Source of the DNA: Embiotoca jacksoni
Lineage: Eukaryota > Chordata > Actinopteri > Embiotocidae
Length of the DNA: 64,000 nt
Reading direction: 5' to 3'
NCBI GenBank assembly: GCA_022577435.1
Contig: JAKOON010000147.1
Location: forward strand, 1-64,000
The notes beneath the pieces are model-generated. The model was not told the DNA's origin, did not search any database, and was given only the letters and a program-made list of their open reading frames with translations. Shown here one piece after another: positions 51,287 to 63,000 of this stretch (position 1 is its first letter; every line of letters begins with the position of its first letter). Position numbers and translations under genes: made by a program.

Positions 51287-53231
51287 GTTTACGAACAAAT
51301 TTCTTCATCACTACTATGGCAAATGGGATGAACAACATGGACAAAGTGGTTTCAAGTCACTTTATGTGGACAATTTCACAGGAAACACAATGTTTCAAAA
51401 ACAGCTTTATCTCAGCGAGAGAAGCTCAAAAACAGCATAAAACTCCTTTACGGCTTAAACTAAGTGTTTACGAACAAATTTCTTCATCACTACTATGGCA
51501 AATGGGATAAACAACATGGACAAAGTGGTTTCAAGTCACTTTGTGTGGACAATTTCACAGGAAACACAATGTTTCAAAAACAGCCTTATCTCAGCGAGAG
51601 AAGCTCAAAAACAGCAGAAAACTGCTTTACAGTGCCACGGCTTAAACTAAGTGTTTACGAACAAATTTCTTCATCAGCAAATGGGATACACTACATGGCC
51701 AATGTGGCTTCACTTTGTGTCTGCAATTACACAGAAAACAGCATTTCAAGACTCACTTTCTCATCCTAATGTAAAACTGCATCACAGCGCCACGGCTTAA
51801 ACTAAGTGTTTACAAACAAGTTTCATACTCAGAACTTTGGCAAATGGGATACACTACATGGGCAAAGTGGTTTCAAGTCACTTTGTGTGGACAATTTCAC
51901 AGGAAACACAATGTTTCAAAAACAGCCTTATCTCAGCGAGAGAAGCTCAAAAACAGCATAAAACTCCTTTACGGCTTAAACTAAGTGTTTACGAACAAAT
52001 TTCTTCATCACTACTATGGCAAATGGGATAAACAACATGGACAAAGTGGTTTCAAGTCACTTTGTGTGGACAATTTCACAGGAAACACAATGTTTCAAAA
52101 ACAGCCTTATCTCAGCGAGAGAAGCTCAAAAACAGCATAAAACTCCTTTACGGCTTAAACTAAGTGTTTACGAACAAATTTCTTCATCACTACTATGGCA
52201 AATGGGATAAACAACATGGACAAAGTGGTTTCAAGTCACTTTGTGTGGACAATTTCAAAGGAAACACAATGTTTCAAAAACAGCCTTATCTCAGCGAGAG
52301 AAGCTCAAAAACAGCATAAAACTGCTTTACAGTGCCACGGCTAAAACTAAGTGTTTACGAACAAATTTCTTCATCAGCAAATGGGATACACTACATGGCC
52401 AATGTGGCTTCACTTTGTGTCTGCAATTACACAGAAAACAGCATTTCAAGACTCACTTTCTCATCCTAATGTAAAACTGCATCACAGCGCCACGGCTTAA
52501 ACTAAGTGTTTACAAACAAGTTTCACACTGAGAACTTTGGCAAATGGGATACACTACATGGACAAAGTGGTTTCAAGTCACTTTGTGTGGACAATTTCAC
52601 AGGAAACACAATGTTTCAAAAACAGCCTTATCTCAGTGAGAGAAGCTCAAAAACAGCATAAAACTGCTTTACAGTGCCAAGGCTTAAACTAAGTGTTTAC
52701 GAACAAATTTCTTTATCACTACTATGGCAAATGGGATAAACAACATGGACAAAGTGGTTTCAAGTCACTTTGTGTGGACAATTTCACAGGAAACACAATG
52801 TTTCAAAAACAGCCTTATCTCAGCGAGAGAAGCTCAAAAACAGCATAAAACTCCTTTACGGCTTAAACTAAGTGTTTACGAACAAATTTCTTCATCACTA
52901 CTATGGCAAATGGGATAAACAACATGGTCAAAGTGGTTTCAAGTCACTTTGTGTGGACAATTTCACAGGAAACACAATGTTTCAAAAACAGCCTTATCTC
53001 AGCGAGAGAAGCTCAAAAACAGCATAAAACTCCTTTACGGCTTAAACTAAGTGTTTACGAACAAATTTCTTCATTACTACTATGGCAAATGGGATAAACA
53101 ACATGGACAAAGTGGTTTCAAGTCACTTTGTGTGGACAATTTCACAGGAAACACAATGTTTCAAAAACAGCCTTATCTCAGCGAGAGAAGCTCAAAAACA
53201 GCATAAAACTCCTTTACGGCTTAAACTAAGT
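51287..53231 (+). repeat. 1945-bp 11-mer HOR
   Basis: Order M B D C B B* D C' B V B, lengths summing to 1945. The next M starts at 53232. Its first part (M B D C B B*) also matches the block near 45460-46339 at an offset of 5827 bp. Confidence 0.85.
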
Positions 53232-55188
53232 GTTTACGAACAAATTTCTTCATCACTACTATGGCAAATGGGATGAACAACATGGACAAAGTGGTTTCAA
53301 GTCACTTTATGTGGACAATTTCACAGGAAACACAATGTTTCAAAAACAGCTTTATCTCAGCGAGAGAAGCTCAAAAACAGCATAAAACTCCTTTACGGCT
53401 TAAACTAAGTGTTTACGAACAAATTTCTTCATCACTACTATGGCAAATGGGATAAACAACATGGACAAAGTGGTTTCAAATCACTTTGTGTGGACAATTT
53501 CACAGGAAACACAATGTTTCAAAAACAGCCTTATCTCAGCGAGAGAAGCTCAAAAACAGCAGAAAACTGCTTTACAGTGCCACGGCTTAAACTAAGTGTT
53601 TACGAACAAATTTCTTCATCAGCAAATGGGATACACTACATGGCCAATGTGGCTTCACTTTGTGTCTGCAATTACACAGAAAACAGCATTTCAAGACTCA
53701 CTTTCTCATCCTAATGTAAAACTGCATCACAGCGACACGGCTTAAACTAAGTGTTTACAAACAAGTTTCATACTCAGAACTTTGGCAAATGGGATACACT
53801 ACATGGGCAAAGTGGTTTCAAGTCACTTTGTGTGGACAATTTCACAGGAAACACAATGTTTCAAAAACAGCCTTATCTCAGCGAGAGAAGCTCAAAAACA
53901 GCATAAAACTCCTTTACGGCTTAAACTAAGTGTTTACGAACAAATTTCTTCATCACTACTATGGCAAATGGGATAAACAACATGGACAAAGTGGTTTCAA
54001 GTCACTTTGTGTGGACAATTTCACAGGAAACACAATGTTTCAAAAACAGCCTTATCTCAGCGAGAGAAGCTCAAAAACAGCATAAAACTCCTTTACGGCT
54101 TAAACTAAGTGTTTACGAACAAATTTCTTCATCACTACTATGGCAAATGGGATAAACAACATGGACAAAGTGGTTTCAAGTCACTTTGTGTGGACAATTT
54201 CACAGGAAACACAATGTTTCAAAAACAGCCTTATCTCAGCGAGAGAAGCTCAAAAACAGCATAAAACTCCTTTACGGCTTAAACTAAGTGTTTACGAACA
54301 AATTTCTTCATCACTACTATGGCAAATGGGATAAACAACATGGACAAAGTGGTTTCAAGTCACTTTGTGTGGACAATTTCAAAGGAAACACAATGTTTCA
54401 AAAACAGCCTTATCTCAGCGAGAGAAGCTCAAAAACAGCATAAAACTGCTTTACAGTGCCACGGCTAAAACTAAGTGTTTACGAACAAATTTCTTCATCA
54501 GCAAATGGGATACACTACATGGCCAATGTGGCTTCACTTTGTGTCTGCAATTACACAGAAAACAGCATTTCAAGACTCACTTTCTCATCCTAATGTAAAA
54601 CTGCATCACAGCGCCACGGCTTAAACTAAGTGTTTACAAACAAGTTTCATACTGAGAACTTTGGCAAATGGGATACACTACATGGACAAAGTGGTTTCAA
54701 GTCACTTTGTGTGGACAATTTCACAGGAAACACAATGTTTCAAAAACAGCCTTATCTCAGTGAGAGAAGCTCAAAAACAGCATAAAAACTGCTTTACAGT
54801 GCCAAGGCTTAAACTAAGTGTTTACGAACAAATTTCTTTATCACTACTATGGCAAATGGGATAAACAACATGGACAAAGTGGTTTCAAGTCACTTTGTTG
54901 TGGACAATTTCACAGGAAACACAATGTTTCAAAAACAGCCTTATCTCAGCGAGAGAAGCTCAAAAAACAGCATAAAACTCCTTTACGGCTTAAACTAAGT
55001 GTTTACGAACAAAATTTCTTCATCACTACTATGGCAAATGGGATAAACAACATGGACAAAGTGGTTTCAAGTCACTTTGTGTGGACAATTTCACAGGAAA
55101 CACAATGTTTCAAAAACAGCCTTATCTCAGCGAGAGAAGCTCAAAAACAGCATAAAACTGCATTACAGTGCCAAGGCTTAAACAAAGT
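53232..55188 (+). repeat. Second, modified 11-mer start and lead-in to C''
   Basis: Order M B D C B B B* D C' B B. It copies the start of the 1945-bp unit with one extra B before B*, then joins the B*-D-C'-B-B lead-in of the 4037-bp HOR (offset 13413 from 40877). One D has GCGACACGG. The last part is indel-rich. Confidence 0.8.
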
Positions 55189-55310
55189 GTTAACGAACAA
55201 GTTTCATACTCAGAACTTTGGCAAATGGGATACACTACATGGACAAAGTGGTTTCAAGTCACTTTGTGTGGACAATTTCACAGGGAAACACAATGTTTCA
55301 AAAAACAGCC
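54780..55310. other. Third indel-rich patch, probable consensus errors
   Basis: Six single-base insertions (near 54784, 54899, 54964, 55014, 55283 and 55299) account exactly for the offset to the homologous block at 40.9-41.9 kb changing from 13413 to 13419 bp. One substitution, GTTAACG for GTTTACG, lies near 55191. Neighbouring kilobases show no such indels. Confidence 0.8.
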
Positions 55311-57290
55311 TTATCTCAGCGAGAGAAGCTCAAAAACAGCAGAAAACTGCTTTACAGTGCCACGGCTTAAACTAAGTGTTTACGAACAAATTTCTTCATC
55401 AGTAAATGGGATACACTAAATGGCCAATGTGGCTTCACTTTGTGTCTGCAATTACACAGAAAACAGCATTTCAAGACTCACTTTCTCATCCTAATGTAAA
55501 ACTGCATCACAGCGCCACGGCTTAAACTAAGTGTTTACAAACAAGTTTCATACTCAGAACTTTGGCAAATGGGATACACTACATGGGCAAAGTGGTTTCA
55601 AGTCACTTTGTGATGACAATTTCACAGGAAACACAATGTTTCAAAAACAGCCTTATCTCAGCGAGAGAAGCTCAAAAACAGCATAAAACTCCTTTACAGT
55701 GCCAAGGCTTAAACTAAGTGTTTCCGAACAAATTTCTTCATCACTACTATGGCAAATGGGATAAACAACATGGTCAAAGTGGTTTCAAGTCACTTTGTGT
55801 GGACAATTTCACAGGAAACACAATGTTTCAAAAACAGCCTTATCTCAGCGAGAGAAGCTCAAAAACAGCATAAAACTCCTTTACGGCTTAAACTAAGTGT
55901 TTACGAACAAATTTCTTCATCAGCAAATGGGATACACTACATGGCCAATGTGGCTTCACTTTGTGTCTGCAATTACACAGAAAACAGCATTTCAAGACTC
56001 ACTTTCTCATCCTAATGTAAAACTGCATCACAGCGCCACGGCTTAAACTAAGTGTTTACAAACAAGTTTCATACTCAGAACTTTGGCAAATGGGATACAC
56101 TACATGGGCAAAGTGGTTTCAAGTCACTTTGTGATGACAATTTCACAGGAAACACAATGTTTCAAAAACAGCCTTATCTCAGCGAGAGAAGCTCAAAAAC
56201 AGCATAAAATTCCTTTACGGCTTAAACTAAGTGTTTACGAACAAATTTCTTCATCACTACTATGGCAAATGGGATAAACAACATGGAGAAAGTGGTTTCA
56301 AGTCACTTTGTGTAGACAATTTCACAGGAAACACAATGTTTCAAAAACAGCCTTATCTCAGCGAGAGAAGCTCAAAAACAGCATAAAACTCCTTTACGGC
56401 TTAAACTAAGTGTTTACGAACAAATTTCTTCATCACTACTATGGCAAATGGGATAAACAACATGGTCAAAGTGGTTTCAAGTCACTTTGTGTGGACAATT
56501 TCACAGGAAACACAATGTTTCAAAAACAGCCTTATCTCAGCGAGAGAAGCTCAAAAACAGCATAAAACTCCTTTACGGCTTAAACTAAGTGTTTACGAAC
56601 AAATTTCTTCATCACTACTATGGCAAATGGGATAAACAACATGGACAAAGTGGTTTCAAGTCACTTTGTGTGGACAATTTCACAGGAAACACAATGTTTC
56701 AAAAACAGCCTTATCTCAGCGAGAGAAGCTCAAAAACAGCAGAAAACTCCTTTACAGTGCCAAGGCTTAAACTAAGTGTTTACGAACAAATTTCTTCATC
56801 AGCAAATGGTATACACTGCATGGCCAATGTGGCTTCACTTTGTGTCTGCAATTACACAGAAAACAGCATTTCAAGACTCACTTTCTCATCCTAATGTAAA
56901 ACTGCATCACAGCGCCACGGCTTAAACTAAGTGTTTACAAACAAGTTTCATACTCAGAACTTTGGCAAATGGGATACACTACATGGGCAAAGTGGTTTCA
57001 AGTCACTTTGTGTGGACAATTTCACAGGAAACACAATGTTTCAAAAACAGCCTTATCTCAGCGAGAGAAGCTCAAAAACAGCATAAAACTCCTTTACGGC
57101 TTAAACTAAGTGTTTACGAACAAATTTCTTCATCACTACTATGGCAAATGGGATAAACAACATGGACAAAGTGGTTTCAAGTCACTTTGTGTGGACAATT
57201 TCACAGGAAACACAATGTTTCAAAAACAGCCTTATCTCAGCGAGAGAAGCTCAAAAACAGCATAAAACTCCTTTACGGCTTAAACAAAGT
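55189..57290 (+). repeat. 2100-bp 12-mer HOR, copy 1
   Basis: Order C'' D'' Cg V D Cg R V B D C B, class lengths summing to 2100; here 2102 because of two extra bases near 55283 and 55299. It equals the middle of the 4037-bp HOR. Confidence 0.87.
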
Positions 57291-59390
57291 GTTTACGAAC
57301 AAGTTTCATACTCAGAACTTTGGCAAATGGGATACACTACATGGACAAAGTGGTTTCAAGTCACTTTGTGTGGACAATTTCACAGGAAACACAATGTTTC
57401 AAAAACAGCCTTATCTCAGCGAGAGAAGCTCAAAAACAGCAGAAAACTGCTTTACAGTGCCACGGCTTAAACTAAGTGTTTACGAACAAATTTCTTCATC
57501 AGTAAATGGGATACACTAAATGGCCAATGTGGCTTCACTTTGTGTCTGCAATTACACAGAAAACAGCATTTCAAGACTCACTTTCTCATCCTAATGTAAA
57601 ACTGCATCACAGCGCCACGGCTTAAACTAAGTGTTTACAAACAAGTTTCATACTCAGAACTTTGGCAAATGGGATACACTACATGGGCAAAGTGGTTTCA
57701 AGTCACTTTGTGATGACAATTTCACAGGAAACACAATGTTTCAAAAACAGCCTTATCTCAGCGAGAGAAGCTCAAAAACAGCATAAAACTCCTTTACAGT
57801 GCCAAGGCTTAAACTAAGTGTTTCCGAACAAATTTCTTCATCACTACTATGGCAAATGGGATAAACAACATGGTCAAAGTGGTTTCAAGTCACTTTGTGT
57901 GGACAATTTCACAGGAAACACAATGTTTCAAAAACAGCCTTATCTCAGCGAGAGAAGCTCAAAAACAGCATAAAACTCCTTTACGGCTTAAACTAAGTGT
58001 TTACGAACAAATTTCTTCATCAGCAAATGGGATACACTACATGGCCAATGTGGCTTCACTTTGTGTCTGCAATTACACAGAAAACAGCATTTCAAGACTC
58101 ACTTTCTCATCCTAATGTAAAACTGCATCACAGCGCCACGGCTTAAACTAAGTGTTTACAAACAAGTTTCATACTCAGAACTTTGGCAAATGGGATACAC
58201 TACATGGGCAAAGTGGTTTCAAGTCACTTTGTGATGACAATTTCACAGGAAACACAATGTTTCAAAAACAGCCTTATCTCAGCGAGAGAATCTCAAAAAC
58301 AGCATAAAATTCCTTTACGGCTTAAACTAAGTGTTTACGAACAAATTTCTTCATCACTACTATGGCAAATGGGATAAACAACATGGAGAAAGTGGTTTCA
58401 AGTCACTTTGTGTAGACAATTTCACAGGAAACACAATGTTTCAAAAACAGCCTTATCTCAGCGAGAGAAGCTCAAAAACAGCATAAAACTCCTTTACGGC
58501 TTAAACTAAGTGTTTACGAACAAATTTCTTCATCACTACTATGGCAAATGGGATAAACAACATGGTCAAAGTGGTTTCAAGTAACTTTGTGTGGACAATT
58601 TCACAGGAAACACAATGTTTCAAAAACAGCCTTATCTCAGCGAGAGAAGCTCAAAAACAGCATAAAACTCCTTTACGGCTTAAACTAAGTGTTTACGAAC
58701 AAATTTCTTCATCACTACTATGGCAAATGGGATAAACAACATGGACAAAGTGGTTTCAAGTCACTTTGTGTGGACAATTTCACAGGAAACACAATGTTTC
58801 AAAAACAGCCTTATCTCAGCGAGAGAAGCTCAAAAACAGCAGAAAACTCCTTTACAGTGCCAAGGCTTAAACTAAGTGTTTACGAACAAATTTCTTCATC
58901 AGCAAATGGTATACACTGCATGGCCAATGTGGCTTCACTTTGTGTCTGCAATTACACAGAAAACAGCATTTCAAGACTCACTTTCTCATCCTAATGTAAA
59001 ACTGCATCACAGCGCCACGGCTTAAACTAAGTGTTTACAAACAAGTTTCATACTCAGAACTTTGGCAAATGGGATACACTACATGGGCAAAGTGGTTTCA
59101 AGTCACTTTGTGTGGACAATTTCACAGGAAACACAATGTTTCAAAAACAGCCTTATCTCAGCGAGAGAAGCTCAAAAACAGCATAAAACTCCTTTACGGC
59201 TTAAACTAAGTGTTTACGAACAAATTTCTTCATCACTACTATGGCAAATGGGATAAACAACATGGACAAAGTGGTTTCAAGTCACTTTGTGTGGACAATT
59301 TCACAGGAAACACAATGTTTCAAAAACAGCCTTATCTCAGCGAGAGAAGCTCAAAAACAGCATAAAACTCCTTTACGGCTTAAACTAAGT
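57291..59390 (+). repeat. 2100-bp 12-mer HOR, copy 2
   Basis: Repeats copy 1 at +2100 for V, Cg, R, B, D and C. Its C'' directly follows a B ending CTCCTTTACGGC, unlike other C'' copies, which marks the duplication junction. Private substitutions include GAGAATCTC near 58291 and AAGTAACTTTG near 58582. Confidence 0.88.
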
Positions 59391-60091
59391 GTTTACGAAC
59401 AAATTTCTTCATCACTACTATGGCAAATGGGATAAACAACATGGACAAAGTGGTTTCAAGTCACTTTGTGTGGACAATTTCACAGGAAACACAATGTTTC
59501 AAAAACAGCCTTATCTCAGCGAGAGAAGCTCAAAAACAGCATAAAACTGCTTTACAGTGCCACGGCTTAAACTAAGTGTTTACGAACAAATTTCTTCATC
59601 AGCAAATGGGATACACTACATGGCCAATGTGGCTTCACTTTGTGTCTGCAATTACACAGAAAACAGCATTTCAAGACTCACTTTCTCATCCTAATGTAAA
59701 ACTGCATCACAGCGCCACGGCTTAAACTAAGTGTTTACAAACAAGTTTCATACTCAGAACTTTGGCAAATGGGATACACTACATGGGCAAAGTGGTTTCA
59801 AGTCACTTTGTGTGGACAATTTCACAGGAAACACAATGTTTCAAAAACAGCCTTATCTCAGCGAGAGAAGCTCAAAAACAGCATAAAACTCCTTTACGGC
59901 TTAAACTAAGTGTTTACGAAACAAATTTCTTCATCACTACTATGGCAAATGGGATAAACAACATGGACAAAGTGGTTTCAAGTCACTTTGTGTGGACAAT
60001 TTCACAGGAAACACAATGTTTCAAAAACAGCCTTATCTCAGCGAGAGAAGCTCAAAAACAGCATAAAACTCCTTTACGGCTTAAACTAAGT
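59391..60091 (+). repeat. B-D-C-B linker
   Basis: Order B(CATAAAACTGC) D C B. One extra A in CGAAACAAATTT near 59920 is the only indel noticed. It connects the 2100-bp HOR to a further copy of the 2295-bp HOR. Confidence 0.78.
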
Positions 60092-63000
60092 GTTTACGAA
60101 CAAATTTCTTCATCACTACTATGGCAAATGGGATAAACAACATGGACAAAGTGGTTTCAAGTCACTTTGTGTGGACAATTTCAAAGGAAACACAATGTTT
60201 CAAAAACAGCCTTATCTCAGCGAGAGAAGCTCAAAAACAGCATAAAACTGCTTTACAGTGCCACGGCTAAAACTAAGTGTTTACGAACAAATTTCTTCAT
60301 CAGCAAATGGGATACACTACATGGCCAATGTGGCTTCACTTTGTGTCTGCAATTACACAGAAAACAGCATTTCAAGACTCACTTTCTCATCCTAATGTAA
60401 AACTGCATCACAGCGCCACGGCTTAAACTAAGTGTTTACAAACAAGTTTCACACTGAGAACTTTGGCAAATGGGATACACTACATGGACAAAGTGGTTTC
60501 AAGTCACTTTGTGTGGACAATTTCACAGGAAACACAATGTTTCAAAAACAGCCTTATCTCAGTGAGAGAAGCTCAAAAACAGCATAAAACTGCTTTACAG
60601 TGCCAAGGCTTAAACTAAGTGTTTACGAACAAATTTCTTTATCACTACTATGGCAAATGGGATAAACAACATGGACAAAGTGGTTTCAAGTCACTTTGTG
60701 TGGACAATTTCACAGGAAACACAATGTTTCAAAAACAGCCTTATCTCAGCGAGAGAAGCTCAAAAACAGCATAAAACTCCTTTACGGCTTAAACTAAGTG
60801 TTTACGAACAAATTTCTTCATCACTACTATGGCAAATGGGATAAACAACATGGACAAAGTGGTTTCAAGTCACTTTGTGTGGACAATTTCACAGGAAACA
60901 CAATGTTTCAAAAACAGCCTTATCTCAGCGAGAGAAGCTCAAAAACAGCATAAAACTCCTTTACGGCTTAAACTAAGTGTTTACGAACAAATTTCTTCAT
61001 CACTACTATGGCAAATGGGATAAACAACATGGTCAAAGTGGTTTCAAGTCACTTTGTGTGGACAATTTCACAGGAAACACAATGTTTCAAAAACAGCCTT
61101 ATCTCAGCGAGAGAAGCTCAAAAACAGCATAAAACTCCTTTACGGCTTAAACTAAGTGTTTACGAACAAATTTCTTCATTACTACTATGGCAAATGGGAT
61201 AAACAACATGGACAAAGTGGTTTCAAGTCACTTTGTGTGGACAATTTCACAGGAAACACAATGTTTCAAAAACAGCCTTATCTCAGCGAGAGAAGCTCAA
61301 AAACAGCATAAAACTCCTTTACGGCTTAAACTAAGTGTTTACGAACAAATTTCTTCATCAGCAAATGGGATACACTACATGGCCAATGTGGCTTCACTTT
61401 GTGTCTGCAATTACACAGAAAACAGCATTTCAAGACTCACTTTCTCATCCTAATGTAAAACTGCATCACAGCGCCACGGCTTAAACTAAGTGTTTACAAA
61501 CAAGTTTCATACTCAGAACTTTGGCAAATGGTATACACTACATGGGCAAAGTGGTTTCAAGTCACTTTGTGTGGACAATTTCACAGGAAACACAATGTTT
61601 CAAAAACAGCCTTATCTCAGTGAGAGAAGCTCAAAAACAGCATAAAACTCCTTTACAGTGCCAAGGCTTAAACTAAGTGTTTACGAACAAATTTCTTCAT
61701 CACTACTATGGCAAATGGGATGAACAACATGGACAAAGTGGTTTCAAGTCACTTTGTGTGGACAATTTCAAAGGAAACACAATGTTTCAAAAACAGCCTT
61801 ATCTCAGCGAGAGAAGCTCAAAAACAGCATAAAACTGCTTTACAGTGCCACGGCTAAAACTAAGTGTTTACGAACAAATTTCTTCATCAGCAAATGGGAT
61901 ACACTACATGGCCAATGTGGCTTCACTTTGTGTCTGCAATTACACAGAAAACAGCATTTCAAGACTCACTTTCTCATCCTAATGTAAAACTGCATCACAG
62001 CGCCACGGCTTAAACTAAGTGTTTACAAACAAGTTTCATACTGAGAACTTTGGCAAATGGGATACACTACATGGACAAAGTGGTTTCAAGTCACTTTGTG
62101 TGGACAATTTCACAGGAAACACAATGTTTCAAAAACAGCCTTATCTCAGTGAGAGAAGCTCAAAAACAGCATAAAACTGCTTTACAGTGCCAAGGCTTAA
62201 ACTAAGTGTTTACGAACAAATTTCTTTATCACTACTATGGCAAATGGGATAAACAACATGGACAAAGTGGTTTCAAGTCACTTTGTGTGGACAATTTCAC
62301 AGGAAACACAATGTTTCAAAAACAGCCTTATCTCAGCGAGAGAAGCTCAAAAACAGCATAAAACTCCTTTACGGCTTAAACTAAGTGTTTACGAACAAAT
62401 TTCTTCATCACTACTATGGCAAATGGGATAAACAACATGGACAAAGTGGTTTCAAGTCACTTTGTGTGGACAATTTCAAAGGAAACACAATGTTTCAAAA
62501 ACAGCCTTATCTCAGCGAGAGAAGCTCAAAAACAGCATAAAACTGCTTTACAGTGCCACGGCTAAAACTAAGTGTTTACGAACAAATTTCTTCATCAGCA
62601 AATGGGATACACTACATGGCCAATGTGGCTTCACTTTGTGTCTGCAATTACACAGAAAACAGCATTTCAAGACTCACTTTCTCATCCTAATGTAAAACTG
62701 CATCACAGCGCCACGGCTTAAACTAAGTGTTTACAAACAAGTTTCACACTGAGAACTTTGGCAAATGGGATACACTACATGGACAAAGTGGTTTCAAGTC
62801 ACTTTGTGTGGACAATTTCACAGGAAACACAATGTTTCAAAAACAGCCTTATCTCAGTGAGAGAAGCTCAAAAACAGCATAAAACTGCTTTACAGTGCCA
62901 AGGCTTAAACTAAGTGTTTACGAACAAATTTCTTTATCACTACTATGGCAAATGGGATAAACAACATGGACAAAGTGGTTTCAAGTCACTTTGTGTGGAC

